A stretch of DNA of 64,000 bases from Morella rubra (GCA_003952965.2 CM025851.1:3683307-3747306), one strand, 5' to 3'. Counted from the stretch's first letter, positions 1-13,965 are shown. The notes: a model not told the origin generated them from the letters alone. A program made the numbers and translations.

Positions 1-881
1 ATGTGCCATGTTGGGGTGTGTTAAATTTTGTGGAGATTGGACCCCACAACACGTATTCTTCTCGCTTGGGAAACTCCCCCCAACGCCACCATCACCACCA
101 CCTCAAATATCCCTCTTCCTTGTCCACAACCAAAACATAGTGAACATATCTTTACTTGACCCAAAACAAAACAAAACTTGCCCATCTGCTATATGCTAAG
201 TTGTCCCTCATCTACTATTTTCTTTTGGTGATCGAAAGTGCAAAAATCCAAACAAACTTCGGCCACATCAAAACTGGCCCATGCCTTCCCCACAAACCCA
301 TTTCCCCATTTCTTCCTTGTTTGTTTGTTGGAGTAATGATATGGTGCATTAATTGCATCATGGAGATTTTGGATGCATGCCTTCAGAACCGTCCAACAAG
401 TCAACAACAACGTACATGGTCATTTATGTTGTTCTTTGGACCATGTTTCTCACATCACAAAAGATCTTCTGTCGATGATCCTAATCTATTTCTTGCCCTA
501 CAGTCCGTGGACTTGAAAATCGAAAGTGGTCCTGTCCTTTCGTCTTCAATGACCTCAAGCTAGCACTGCGTTTTCCCTTTTTGTCAAAGATATATAGTCA
601 CTCCTTGGTCACTTAAACCTGGTAACTCCATGAAAAATAGATTTATGGTTCATTTTTCTTTAGCAAAGTAAAGACAGGATCTCTTGCGCAGCATTTACAT
701 GATATGTAGCCGTGGATTTATTTTTTGTTTTTTTAATGTAATCAGAGAAAATCCACTCCGTATACACATCACAACTTTTTCGATCACACATGACTAATCC
801 AACTGCCATCAAGTTTTGTAAGATGGTAGCTGCATTATGATTTAAAATACCAAAGCCCCTCAAAGCTCTCTGAACATGGTC
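1..881. other. No gene recognised (distal upstream DNA)
   Basis: No coding exon, RNA gene or transposon end could be supported here. The open frames present are short, overlap on both strands and show no recognisable domain. The stretch lies far upstream of AGO10. Confidence 0.5.
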
Positions 882-1311
882 AACAAGCAATAATTCCTGA
901 TGCTCCAGCAGCTCCACCATTGACAACCATCCAAAATAAAATGAGTGGGATCTCATAAAGTCCAGTTGATATCCAAACATGAAGATGTCTGTTATGGGAC
1001 CCATTTCGCTTGAAGTCTAGGTTGTCATCATAGACAATCACTACCTCTTTTCCTCCCCCTCTGCTTTTGCTTCCTATAATTAAACCCTCATGCTCCATGC
1101 CCCAGGGACGAACATAATATACTCACCACATACCCGGATCGTGGTCCTAATCCATTTCAACCCGCTGATCCTTTAGTGTATAAGAATCTTCAGCATTTGT
1201 TGGGATCATTTTGCAACAGGACTCATAGAATCTAGTCACTTCGAATGGAATTCCATATTTTCTCATCTCAATATCTTTATCTGCAATATATTCTTTGTAG
1301 TCTATGTTGGC
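882..1311 (-). pseudogene. Decayed coding relic of unknown family
   Basis: On the minus strand one frame runs from about 1311 to a stop near 881 with protein-like composition, interrupted by two in-frame stops. In order it reads a segment ending KDQRVEMD, a TAG, DHDPGMW, a TGA, VYYVRPWGMEHEG, then a glycine-rich SRGGGKEVV segment, FKRNGSHNRHLHVW and a hydrophobic stretch around IPLILFWMVVNGG. Both stops fall where a tryptophan codon would read naturally, so each fits one G-to-A change on the coding strand, as expected from deamination of methylated cytosine. I do not recognise the family. No start codon or splice sites are evident, so this is a fragment of a gene or mobile element, or less likely a chance frame. 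Confidence 0.35.
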
Positions 1312-1736
1312 ACAATTAAGAAGGAAACTACTGGATCTGGTGGGCCGAGGTTGTCGAACAGCTTAATATGGTAGACCTAATTGTACTAGATCAAGACAAA
1401 GGGTCCAAAAAGCAGATAAAGCCACACGAGGAAAGTGGACCCCAAGACTTATCCCCTTTCAATCGACCGTTAAAGGCTTTAACAAAGCCACCAAAAAAAA
1501 ATAAAGGAAAAGAAAGGGGAGAGTTTGAGCCATTACATAATACCCTACATAGGGAACAGAGAGAGAGGGGGAGAGAGGGGGGAAATGGACAAGTCTGCAA
1601 GGGAGGCTGAGAGGGAGACTGCAAGTTCGAATTATTCTTCTTCCGTGTATGATTGCTTTTATAATCCTCAGTAGCTCTTTTGGACTCATATTCACCACTT
1701 TCCTCTCTCTCTGTCTCTCTCTATCTTTTCTAAGCA

Positions 1737-1744
1737 TATAAATA
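1737..1744 (+). promoter_or_regulatory. Candidate TATA box for AGO10
   Basis: TATAAATA lies downstream of CT-rich DNA and about 1.57 kb before the AGO10 start codon. The spacing fits a leader interrupted by an intron, for which an acceptor is visible at 3157-3159. The transcription start is inferred, not seen. Confidence 0.35.
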
Positions 1745-1769
1745 TGGTAATGGTACGTCCCCGAGGCTG

Positions 1770-3307
1770 CGCGGCCAGTCCAGAACGGAAACACAGAGAG
1801 TGAAAGAGAGAGAGGGTAATTTTAAAAGCAGGGGGGGGGGGCAGGGTCCTCACAAGCCTTTTACACGTGATAAAGAAAACCACCAAAAGCGCTTGCATGC
1901 GTGTATAAAGATTCATTTATCATCATCAGCATCATCTGGCTCTCTCTCTCTCTCACTCTCTTTGATATCTGAATCCTCCACCAAAACCCATCTTTTATAT
2001 GTAGTCAGCTTTTGGTTCCCCTTTTAATCTCCCTTCACGTTCTTTGCCACCCATCCGTCTGAAGCTCCCGGCTTTCCTTTCTTCTTCTTGGTTATAATTT
2101 CATTCAAGTGCAGAGCTACTTGTTTTAGTGCTCCTTCACTCCCATGGTCTGAGTGAGGTGGGTTGGTTAGTTGGTGAGGCTTCAATTTTTTGTTTTTTGT
2201 TTCTTTGGACTTGATGGTATTTAACGGGGGTGCACTTCCTCTTCCGCATTAATTTTGGGTATCCTACAGATAGTGATCACACTCCCCTTTTCAATGTTTA
2301 TTCCTTCCCTTTGGATATGTTCTCAATTTTTGTTTTCTTCCGGGTGTTTTTATTCTCTTCCTATAGCAGCCTCACAGTTTTAATATCTGTCAACAATATT
2401 TATTTATTTCTTATGCCTCTATTATGTTTTCATCTGCTTGGTTTATTCATCTTCTGTTTGATTTTCGTTTTCGGGTAGGGGACAGGCCTACGGAAATTGT
2501 TTTGTCTCCTGGGTATTTGTTTCTCGGGTTTCTATTTGTTTGCCTAATTACATTTATTTATTCTACGCTCTGTCTTCCCGTTCATTGGGTTGCTAATAGA
2601 AGCATCTGAAGAAGGTTTGGGTTTTGGGCTATGGTTGGTTTGTCTCTTCATTAATGATTTCCGATCCGCAAACCTCATTTTTTGGCTGCAAGTTTTGCTT
2701 AGGCTTTCGTGCTTTACGTTGCTTCCCCTATTGATGTCCCTATGGGATTTTGAGTAGAAGCGAAGAAACATATCTACAAACGCGAAAACGTAAAAGATCT
2801 CTTTCTGGATGTGATTGAGCTATCATTTGTCTTCGCGACTTAAGGCTCTTCAGTTTCCAGTCTGACAGAAACTAAATATTTGTTTATTTGATTTTGGCTC
2901 TTGTTTGCTTCTATGTATCTTTTGGAGTCAATTTACCGCCTGAGACAGATGCGAATAGCTTGGCTTTCAGTTTAGCAAAGGAATAGTAATGCTTGTAATG
3001 TTCAACTGAAGACTGGACTTTTACGCTTACCTTTTTACTTTTGCGTACAAAACCATGATGCATTTCTCACCATTATCTCCATTTGTTTACTCGTCTGCAA
3101 TCTTTGTTATCTCGCTGACCTGCATTTTCCCCTTTCTTTTTTTTTTCTTTTTTTTTCAGCTGAAATAGTCTCAAATCTGTGAGAGAATAGCGAAGACTAG
3201 AGGAGAAGGCAGTGCGTTTGTGTGTCATTTGGTGGAGTTTTTCTCTTCTCAACAAGTGTTTGTGTTTCGTTGTATCACCTTCAGTCAGCAAAATTAGCGG
3301 AACCAGC
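1770..3307 (+). other. Probable AGO10 5' leader with leader intron
   Basis: A long pyrimidine tract (about 3131-3156) ends in CAG at 3157-3159, a strong 3' splice site, and is followed by a short leader to the ATG at 3308. This suggests a non-coding first exon, perhaps around 1770-2160 in the CT-rich stretch, and an intron of about 1 kb. The donor could not be fixed; several GT sites near 2157-2180 are possible. No conserved coding sequence was seen. Confidence 0.45.
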
Positions 3308-6300
3308 ATGCCTATAAGGCAGATGAAAGAGAGTTCAGAGCAACACCTCGTCATTAAAACCCACTTGCAGAACTCGACGAACCAAGTGCAGAAGGCACCC
3401 AAAACTGCTCAAAATGGCAAAGGTCCACCACCCCAAGAACCCCACAACACCAAATCCCACAACCAAACTTCACCACCTTCAAAAAACAAAGGAAGAAGAA
3501 GGGGGAGAGGTGGTCGAAAATTCGATCAAGGAGATGTTTGTATGCGTCCGAGTTCCCGGCACTGCACCGTGGCGCACAAACCAGTCTCAGAGGATCCGCC
3601 TGGACCTCTTGTGGCACGTCCTCCGAGTGGTTCAGTTGAAAATGGTGGCAGCTTGTGTGAAATGGAGATGGGTTTTCCCACGTCAAGCAAGTCTTTGAGT
3701 TTTGCACCTAGGCCTGGGTATGGGCAAGTTGGGACCAAGTGTGTTGTAAAGGCCAACCATTTCTTTGCAGAGTTACCTGAGAAGGACTTGAACCAGTATG
3801 ATGTAAGCTCCTTTCTTTGATGGATTTAGTTCTAAAACTATCTATTAATATGCTACTGCAAAAATTGAATTGCCTTCTGCCTCGTTTTATTATAATTGGG
3901 TCCCTTTAATCTGACATTCAATAAGATTATGGTGTGGTTTCTCTAATATATGCTGTTAAGTTGCACATGGAATTGAAGAGGTTTCCTTTTTCCACGCTGT
4001 CCTTTTCTTCTTATCCGATTTATGAGTTCTAAATCCGGCCGCTAATTTGTTCTTATTGTTTGTCTGCCTGTTCACCATCCGTTTTCCTGCTGCATGCAGG
4101 TGACCATTACTCCCGAAGTGTCATCAAGAACTCTGAACAGAGCTATCATGGCAGAACTGGTGAGGTTGTACAGAGAATCTGACTTAGGAACGAGACTGCC
4201 GGCTTATGATGGCAGAAAGAGTCTGTACACAGCTGGGGAGCTTCCCTTTGCGTGGAAGGAGTTCAAGATTAAGCTTGTAGATGAAGAGGATGGAATCAAT
4301 GGTCCCAAGTAAGAATTTACTGCCTGCGTTTTCCTGTTACCATTTAACTCGTTTTATTTTCTTTCTTTCTTTTCCTTTTGCCATCTGGGTTTTCCTCGTT
4401 TTGTTCAGTCGAAGTTTTTCATTCCACTCTTTTATAGCATTCGAGATAAGAAAAATGAAGATGAAAAGCAAAACAAAAGCAAAAAAACTCTGCTTAGTTT
4501 GGATTAGGACTTCCGATCCGTGATGTATTGGACTTTCCTTTGGATGTTCCCCCCCCTCCCAATATTGCAATGGGAGTACCTTATAATGATCTACGTACAA
4601 TTTGCAGAAGGGAAAGAGAATATAAAGTGGTGATTAAGTTTGTTGCACGGGCAAACATGCATCATTTGGGTCAGTTTCTATCTGGCAAGCGTGCTGATGC
4701 TCCACAGGAAGCTCTTCAAATTCTTGACATAGTATTAAGGGAGCTTTCGACAAAGAGGTAAGAGTTTTATCATATGATTGTTTTCGTGTTGGAATTGTTC
4801 GGGAATGGTGACCCTCTTACAATTTGTTCTTGTTATCTTACAAAGTCTGTATTTTGTAAAGGTATTGCCCCATTGGGAGATCCTTCTTTTCACCTGATAT
4901 TAGAACACCACAACGGCTTGGTGATGGCTTGGAGTCTTGGTGTGGATTTTACCAGAGCATAAGGCCCACCCAGATGGGTCTGTCCTTGAATATTGGTAAT
5001 TCTTTGAATTTTCTAATGGACATTGCTTCAGATCTTTCTCAAGCAGCCTGTCTCTCATTTCTTCTCTCAATGATCAATCACATTTAACAGACATGGCTTC
5101 AGCTGCATTTATTGAGCCTCTCCCAGTGATAGAGTTTGTTGCCCAGCTTCTGGGGAAAGATGTTTTGTCAAGGCCTTTGTCTGATTCTGACCGTGTTAAG
5201 GTACTTTAATATATACAGTTATGCGGTCCAATTTCCTTTTCGTTGTATTTCATTTATTTTAGAATGTCAAATGGATACACTTACCAGATCAAGAAGGCAC
5301 TGAGGGGAGTGAAAGTTGAAGTAACACACAGGGGAAATGTACGAAGGAAGTACCGAGTTTCAGGATTGACATCTCAACCTACGAGAGAACTAGTGTAAGT
5401 TTTTGATATACCTTATTTTTATTTGCCTTTCATTATCTATGGGCTTTTGAGTTGGTGAGAGTTCCTGCATCATGAAAAATGGAAGTTATATAACTAGAGC
5501 TTAGGAGTATTTCATAAAAGCGAAGATAAACTTGTTCTGTTTGATGCAATCTTAAAGCTCTTGGTAAATATTTGTCCATACGTTCATCAAGTAAGGAATA
5601 TTTGACCAGGTTTCCTGTTGATGACAACTCAACCATGAAGTCAGTTGTTGAATACTTCCAAGAGATGTATGGCTTCACCATTCAACATACACACCTTCCT
5701 TGTCTTCAAGTAGGAAACCAAAAGAAGGCTAACTATTTACCTATGGAGGTATGGAGTAGTGGTTAATAAAGTTTTCCCTCTTCCAGGTTGATTTTATTTC
5801 TGTTTTTCTTTTGCCCAACATGAAATCTCAACGCTTTTGATGTTGCAGGCTTGCAAAATTGTTGAGGGGCAACGATATACGAAAAGACTTAATGAGAGGC
5901 AAATTACTGCTCTCCTTAGAGTTACTTGCCAAAGACCCAGAGATCGGGAAAATGATATTTTGCAGGTTCTTGTGACCTTCTCATGGTCTATTCCTCAAAT
6001 TACTTAATCCAGTCAATGTATAAACTTTACAAGATGATTTTTGGACTGAACTTTATTCATATATCTCTTTCGCTTCCCTCAGTTATTATTTCTCAGAAAT
6101 GGAACTGTTCATCCCCCCCCTCTCTCTCTCTCTCTCTTCCCCCATCGCCTAAAACATCTTTTGCTTTGACAAATGATCAAAACATTGCTTTTTATTGAAT
6201 GCCAAGCGAAAAGCAAATACATTTCATGTACCCATGGCAGGGGGGTGTTCCATGAGACAAGGTGCCAACTAGTAGGGTTGATTCAAGTTAATCAACTTCC

Positions 6301-9300
6301 ACCTTCTTATGGCCATGTTATTCTGCATAGACACTCATAAAATACTGTGGTTTTGGCTAATAAACTAGGAAGAAAATAGATATGCTCATAGTAATTGGTC
6401 TATCAGCTTATGAACCCAAATTTATTTGCCTGCATTTCAATAAGAGAGCAGTGGGACATTGCAAACCATGTAAATAAGAATTAGATAGTTTATAAGACCT
6501 ATTCGGTGTTGTTGGGTCTTGAATTTATTCATATAAGTGACATGTCATTGTTGTTGGATACAAGCAGACAGTTCAACATAATGCCTACGATCAAGACCCT
6601 TATGCAAAGGAGTTTGGGATCAAAATCAGTGAAAAGCTAGCTTCAGTTGAGGCGCGAATTCTTCCTGCTCCTTGGGTAATGTGTTCCTCCTATTTCTATG
6701 ATATGTTTTAGAACAAGGCAATGTGGTAGTATACTAACACTTCACTATCATGGCACTCAACTGCAGTTGAAGTATCATGAAGCTGGAAAAGAAAAGGACT
6801 GCTTGCCACAGGTTGGTCAGTGGAACATGATGAACAAGGTATTTATATTGTGGATTACCCTCATTTCTGATAGATATTATCAGCGTTGTCAAGCATAAAA
6901 CGATTTGTTAATAAAATGTTTGTAAGTGAAGAAACTCCTATCAAGTCGATAAATTGTTTAGAAAGGTGCAGAAACTCTAAACATTTTCTCTCTCTCTCTC
7001 TCTTCATATCTTGAATTTGTCTCTTCAATGTAGGTGTCCGTGTTAGAAATTCCTTTTATTAAGTTCTTTATTCGAATGCTTGGGGTTTATCATTTTCATT
7101 GAGTTAACTCTATTTCTGTTATTCATTCAAACACTGATCTCTTGGTTTCCTGCTCCTCATACAATGCAGAAAATGATCAACGGGATGACTGTAAGCCGGT
7201 GGGCATGTATAAATTTCTCAAGGAGTGTTCAGGAGAGTGTTGCTCGTGGGTTTTGTAATGAACTTGCCCAAATGTGTCAAGTGTCTGGCATGGTAGTCTT
7301 CTGTTTCATTCTTCATGTTTCAATATCATACTTTCTCCTAAGCAGAGCTTTAATTCTTTCCCGTTTTCTAGGAATTTAATCCAGAGCCTGTCATTCCAAT
7401 CTATAATGCGAGGCCTGAACAAGTAGAGAAAGCCTTGAAGCATGTCTATAATGCAGCTATGAACAAGACGAAAGGAAAAGAATTAGAGCTTCTTTTAGCT
7501 GTTTTGCCAGACAATAATGGGTCCCTCTATGGTAACGCATCTCTTCAAATATTTGATGGTTATGATCCATGAAGCTGGGACTACCTTGATCTACTTGAGT
7601 TGAAAGAAAAGTTCAATGTGTTTTATCTATATGATTCTTATTTCAGGTGATCTCAAACGGATATGTGAAACTGATCTTGGCTTGATCTCACAATGCTGCC
7701 TTACAAAGCATGTTTTCAAGATCAGCAAGCAGTACTTAGCTAATGTGTCTCTGAAGATCAACGTTAAGGTTTAGTTAATTATCATGTTATTATGAGATTA
7801 CACCTGAGGACTTTCCTCTAACGCATATTCTATTCTGTTGCATTCATCATTGACCTGGACAAAATTTCTCTTAGTATTTGAAGATGCATCAGGCTACCAA
7901 TGTCTTGTTCTATAAGCATTGTAACTTGATTTTTAATGCTCAAACTCCATTAGCTATTCTGATGATGGTAATGCATGCTTGCTATTTACTCGTTCTTGAA
8001 GATTGTTGAAGTATATACGCACATGCAGTGATTTGTATCAGTGTGCCCACTCTTCTCATGATATTTTTTGAGTATCTCTTCACTTTTTAGAAAATTTTTG
8101 GTTCCAGATAACTGAATCCTATATGTTTCGCAATTCTTGTGCTCAGATGGGTGGTAGAAACACTGTTCTTTTGGATGCTATCAGCTGCAGAATACCATTA
8201 GTGAGTGACATACCTACCATTATATTTGGAGCTGACGTGACGCACCCAGAGAATGGAGAAGATTCCAGTCCCTCAATAGCTGCTGTATGATTTCCCAAAT
8301 TATTATAGTGTCCTATGTTCCTTTCGTTGCAAGGATTATTGAGACTTTGTTTGCTGATTGATTCCGGTCCGTCTGTAGGTAGTAGCTTCCCAGGATTGGC
8401 CTGAAGTGACAAAATATGCTGGGCTAGTTTGTGCTCAAGCTCATAGACAGGAACTCATACAAGACTTGTACAAAACATGGCATGATCCTGTTCGTGGCAT
8501 GGTTAGTGGTGGCATGATCCGGTATGGGACTCTTCATTTATTAAGCTGGACTTATTTTTGATCTAGGTTACATTCTTTATTAACGTCTTTATGTCGGAAT
8601 TTCATATTTTTATTAATGCTCTTTCATGCAGGGATCTCCTTGTTTCTTTCAGGAAGGCAACTGGGCAGAAGCCACTGAGGATTATTTTTTACAGGTCAAA
8701 ATTGTTGTCTGTAATGCAGTTTTATTTACAGTTTTTTAGATCCTATTCTCTTTCTAATGTTGCTTCTGAATTTTAATATTGACACAATTTGACAGAGCAT
8801 TTGCTAGTTACTTTGCTCCTTTGAAGTGTGAAAATTTGGGTTGCTGTGTGCTTATTGAAATGTAACTTTAGATGGAAGGATCATTCACATATCTTATGAA
8901 AGCTGGTAAAACACATTTTTTCAGTGGCTTGACCTCTTGTCTTCTTACAGAGACGATGGATAGGATAGATTACTTGGGCACTTTATTATTGTTGGAAAAG
9001 TCAGACTTTGAATATGCTCAATCTTTAGCCATTATTATTGGAAAAGTCAGACTTTGAATACGCTCGATCTTTGGCTAAAGATTGATGTGATGTTCTAGAG
9101 TGAAGGAAATTAGAACTTTCGACTCAAAAAACATCTCTTTCTCTTCGTACCCTTGTTGACATCAGTACCATACAGACCATCACAAGCTCTCCAATAGCTA
9201 CTGCAGATTGGGCCACAATGAGCATTATCCCAATGGCTCTCTTAATCACCGAGAGCTACATAACGATCACCACCTTTCATATTACGACTGTTCCATGAAC

Positions 9301-12300
9301 ATTTTCAACCACTCAGAAGTAATGCTTTCTGACCCTGTAGTTTAGTTTACGTTGAAGTGTGCATTCTCTCCACAGCTGGTCTGGTAGTTGGTGGTGAGCA
9401 TTCGAAAGCTTCCTTCCAGAGAGAGTCTGCTTTCTCGCTCAGCCATGATCTTACAGGTTATAACCTGACATGATCTAGGCTATTGCTTTGTTGAAAACAT
9501 ATTTGGCAAATACATACCTTTTCCCGTTTCCCTGAAGTTGTTTTCTAAACCTCTAACAAATTGGCTGCTGAATTTAGAGGAGAAAGAAGAATGTTCTCAT
9601 ATTATCAATCCAACTGCAAAGTCTAAAAGTGGTGCTTGTGTAGCAAGGTCTAAACTGATCATAACTGTTGACCTCAGAGTTGACTCTAAATGGAGCATGT
9701 CAAAAGTTAAGTACGAAGTTAGAAGAACGTCTCTTTTCATTTTTTGGAAAACATTGGACCCTGCTGATTCAGTTTTAGGCATGATTGCTATGTGCATTAT
9801 CAGATGTTGAGTTGGGACTGTGACTGTGTGGAGATTCAATCACCAAACCTATTGACACCTTTGGGACATTCTGGATGTTAGCTAGTTGTAGTATTGTGGT
9901 TGAGAGACTATCTGATGCCAATGCAAGAGAAGTAGGTTCTTCCTTTTCAGGGAAAGGAACAAATATCTACCTGCAGATATATGGTACAGATTGCACGCAC
10001 TGATATTGCAGATAATTTTTCAGAAAAAGAAATAGGGAAAAACGAAAAAAACTGTGAATCTGATTGTTGTTTCGGAGCAAGGGAGCAAAGTGCCTCTCTT
10101 GTCCAGCATGTAAAATTAACCCTCAGAAAGTGGTAGAGCAATGGGATTTTGATATTAAGTGATACCTATAGAGGGCTAACATTCATTTGTAATTTTGTCA
10201 TGCTTCATTCCAGGTTTGCATTATCTGCTTATATTGGAATTTGTGGAGACACATGCGTCCATAGATTGTGTTTAATGAACGCAAAACAGAGTTAATTGTA
10301 TACTGATAGATCTTGTCGTGATAAAAAAAATATTTTGAACAGGGACGGTGTGAGTGAAGGGCAGTTTTATCAAGTTCTGCTTTATGAGCTAGATGCAATC
10401 CGGAAGGTGAAAATTTATAGCTGTATGTTTTTCGCTGCATCAAAGAATTTAGAAAAAATACAGAAACTTACGTGGTTCTTATGCACAATCACTACATAGG
10501 CTTGTGCGTCTTTAGAACCTAACTATCAACCGCCAGTGACTTTCATTGTGGTGCAAAAACGACATCACACTCGGTTGTTTGCCAACAACCATAGGGACAG
10601 GAGCAGCACGGACAAGAGTGGGAACATCTTGCCTGGTGAAATTTAAATTTCTTCAAAAATTAAAACTACCTTGCTTTGCATTCATATGTACAAATGTAAA
10701 CCATCATTGATTTTGTCATGCTTGACTAATGACATCAAATCTGTTTTCTCAGGCACTGTGGTTGATACTAAAATTTGTCATCCAACAGAATTTGATTTTT
10801 ATCTCTGCAGCCATGCTGGTATTCAGGTAGGACATTTGTTAGAAATGATCTGCAATTGCGAAGCATTATTACTAAGATACTTGAAAAAATGATGATTAGC
10901 AATGTACTGCAAACAAGGAGGAATCTTAGTTAGCTTTTTTGTTTGGTTGGTAATATAAAAGCAAATATTGTGTTTGTCCTGAGCCACTCGATAGATTTGA
11001 TACTACAGTTATAATATGCTTATAATATTGGTCCAGAAATGATAAGATGCCTCCAAACTGCTCTGCTTGGTTCTCAACTGAGGCGGTGGAGGAAATGGTT
11101 TATAGACGATGCCAAAGGAAAAAGATATCAAAAAGAAAAAGAAAAAAGGGAACAAGATGATTGGCACCATAACTTTTTTTTGGGCAAGTAATTGGATTAC
11201 CATCCTATTTTGGATATATTTAGGAATTTACGGGAGATTTTTTTTCCTCTTTCAAGGACCAAAATTTGCATGGGGTCTTAAATCATATTTGTATAATGTC
11301 ACGAAAATGATTGTCATGATGAAACCATAGCAACATCTAAACCGGAAGATCATTGTTATAATCCAATAGTGAGAAGCTTACAAATCCAGCCAGGTGTAAA
11401 CTTTGAATATTCTACTCTTTATCTGACAGGGGACAAGTCGGCCAGCTCACTACCATGTTCTATGGGATGAGAACAATTTTACAGCAGACGGAATTCAGTC
11501 ATTGACGAACAATCTGTGTTATACATATGCGAGATGTACACGCTCTGTCTCTGTTGGTAAGCAATATTGTTCCTTGCACTGTTTTCTACATATTAATGTT
11601 TCTCAGCTAGTCCACACATATATTTGCTAGTTTGGTTTATTCCTTGGAAAACGTAGTCATTCCCCTGAAGAACTTAGAATGATGTGTGATGTATTCAGTA
11701 CAACACCTCCCCCCCCCCCCCCCCAGTCTCTATCTCTCTCTTTGGAAGGATGAAAAATGATTTTGAAGATTAACTCAGCACTTGTGCAAAAGGGCTATGG
11801 TGGATTCCAAATTGAAGTGTTAAAGAAATGTATTGGCAGAGTTCAACAAAATCATTATTAACCTTAGTGGCGAAAGCTATTTGTCAAGGGAAGTTTTAGG
11901 TTAGCCCTTTAAGCTTAATTATTCATTGAAGGCACTCAAGATGACTCCCTTTTCCTAATTCATGCCTGGAATGTATCAAGTTCCTGCGAAGATCATCATA
12001 AATACTTGTACTTGCCCTATAACTATTAACTTGCATGAATTGAAGGAGGAAGATAATAGGGGGAGAGACTAGATCCTTACCATCACTTTGTTCATATTGT
12101 CCCAAGAATTTAGCTCTAACCAATGGTAGGACATAGTTGTTACCGAAGTGGCTGAATTTATTTCTTCTGTGCAGTTCCTCCGGCATATTATGCACATTTA
12201 GCTGCTTTTCGTGCCCGGTTCTACATGGAACCAGAAATGCAGGAGAATGGCTCAACAGGTGGTGGTGCCAATCATTGTGCTAAGGGAACACGAGCAGCTG

Positions 12301-12368
12301 GAGAGTCTGTTGTCAGGCCATTGCCAGCCTTAAAGGAGAATGTGAAAAGAGTGATGTTCTACTGTTAG
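3308..12368 (+). CDS. AGO10: Argonaute 10 (PINHEAD/ZWILLE type)
   Basis: Coding exons: 3308-3802, 4100-4308, 4608-4757, 4862-4995, 5091-5200, 5288-5394, 5610-5748, 5849-5965, 6568-6675, 6767-6838, 7170-7292, 7372-7531, 7647-7768, 8147-8284, 8379-8521, 8632-8694, 10343-10406, 10500-10635, 10753-10826, 11430-11556, 12175-12368. They sum to 2,985 nt, 994 residues; Arabidopsis AGO10 is about 988. The start MPIRQMK and the basic [19 protein letters not shown] N-terminus are typical of AGO10 and unlike the Gln-rich AGO1 start. N, PAZ, MID and PIWI regions follow, ending in the argonaute tail VKRVMFYC. The slicer residues are present: D712 (GADVTHP), E753 (HRQELIQ), D798 (FYRDGVSEG) and H938 (YYAHLAAF). 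AGO10 is known to bind and sequester miR165/166, maintaining the shoot meristem and leaf polarity. All introns are GT-AG; intron 16 (8695-10342) is unusually long. No disabling change was seen. Confidence 0.96.
8985..9075. repeat. 46-bp tandem duplication in AGO10 intron 16
   Basis: Two adjacent copies (8985-9030 and 9031-9075) share GGAAAAGTCAGACTTTGAAT and flanking bases, with a few substitutions. They lie inside the longest AGO10 intron and have no visible effect on splice signals. Confidence 0.8.
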
Positions 12369-13772
12369 AGACCCTAGAGAAGTTTGATGGTGGCCCAGCA
12401 CTAGCCAGAAGATATAGCAACCATGAATTGCTATTCTCTTAAGCCTGAGTTTCTCCTTTGTACATGTATGAGTAATCCAGCATAGTTACAAGTTCTTCAT
12501 TAGTGATTTAGAGCCAGAGCAGTAGAGGTTTAGTTTATGGTTCATTCTTGGTACATGCTAGAGAAGAACATGGGAAGTATACCCATCATAGATAAACAGG
12601 TCGTGATCCAGTATTGTCCACCGATAATGTGAAGAATGTCAAACTAGCCCATGTATAAATGTTCAATTATCAATCCATGTTTAGCAAAATTTTCCCCGCT
12701 ACTTGATTGAAATTTTTTGATTGAACCTCCCATTTTCTGTAGCACCAATCACCCAAGATAGTGACACGCTGGGGACTAACTGTATTGATCACAATATCGA
12801 AGATGGTGAAAATAGTACCTTTGGAACTCGAGAACTCAAGGCCCCTAGCTTTTCTTTACCGGTCTCAACTCTTGAACTTCTGCAGGCTGTAGCTGTTAGG
12901 TTGATGCGTCTGATGGGCATAATGCCAAGGGCGATAACATTCGAAGGAGATAGCTGTTTAGTATGAGAAATCGTTATAAAGATACAGCCAAAAGCATCTT
13001 TTACAATCTTTGTCCTGAAGTAGTCAAGTTAGTGAGCTCGAAACAATCTATAGGTGGGTCCTTTTACAGAATACAAGGAAGGAAGCTAAGCGTTCCCATC
13101 TCCACGCTCCAGCTCATAGATAGGAAGAAGGCCATCTCATCAAGGCCGTTGTATCTGTATCAATTCGATCGCTTGAATCTATGCGGTCCATTCCTTGTCA
13201 GGTCTGCTTAAATGGGTTTTGCATAGGAGGAATCAGTAACTACGTACAGTAATTTTTGTGGCCCTTTTTCCATTAAAAAGCTTCGATGTCTGCAAGTTGC
13301 TGGTCCTAATTCAGAGTATTAAAACGGTCTCTGCTCATTGCGCAGTAGCAGAAAGCACATGGGACCTCATTCTAGCCATTCCATGCTCTTTTCCCTGTTG
13401 GAAACCCACCAGACAGTAAAAGGAATCTAGGGGAACAACCATATAGAGTAACAATTATGTGTTTCTAGGCACCAGCCAAGTTATTAAATTGATAGGCCAA
13501 ACATATTGAACAGGAGATCAGGAAAAATGTTCAGACTCTTTGAGCCTCGTAGTCGTAGCGTGACATTTTAGGATTTCATGTATATAGAATTGACCTTTAG
13601 CATCCTGTCCTCGCATTGAAATTTGTGCAAAAGCTCGCTATAAAATAAGGCAACCTTGTGAGTAACTTGGTGAAGTTGCCCTTGTCATAGCTTTTTTCAT
13701 ATCCAATCAAAATGGCCCAAGAATCCACCGCACCCCAGTTTTCTTGCAGAGTCATTTACTAATCACACTGAA
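12369..13772. other. AGO10 3' region and intergenic DNA
   Basis: The first few hundred bases are the likely AGO10 3' untranslated region. Open frames at 12721-12966 and 12963-13211 have no recognisable domain, no splice partners and no conserved motif, so I do not call genes. Confidence 0.5.
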
Positions 13773-13965
13773 GGGGTCGTTTGTTTCCTGAAATTTTAGA
13801 GCATATTTTTAAAATTTTGAGAATTTTTTAATATTGAAATTTATTAGAGTTTGTGAAAAGTGTAAAGTATATGTGTAAAAGTGTGAAATTTATTGAGATT
13901 TGTGAAATGTGTTTGGTGTGGTGAAAATTTTAGAACTTCAAAAGATTAGGCAAACAAACACCTCC
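13773..13965. mobile_element. MITE, copy 1 of a three-copy family
   Basis: This 193-bp non-coding element begins GGGGTCGTTTGTTT and ends AAACAAACACCTCC, imperfect inverted ends. The interior holds phrases shared with copies at 41759-41941 and 42745-42927, such as ATTGAGATTTGTGAAA and AAATGTGTTTG. Ends of the GGG..TGTTTGTTT type and short target duplications suggest a Tourist-like (PIF/Harbinger-derived) element; class assignment is inference. It is the most diverged of the three copies. Its right end runs into a 53-bp tandem duplication. Confidence 0.7.

Noticed and set aside
3212-3307. Upstream in-frame start for AGO10
   Set aside because: The frame is open upstream, but the family start MPIRQMK is at 3308 and the extra residues have no counterpart in AGO10 proteins.
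12721-13211. Two successive open frames after AGO10
   Set aside because: No recognisable domain and no consistent splice sites joining them. They lie just beyond the AGO10 3' untranslated region.
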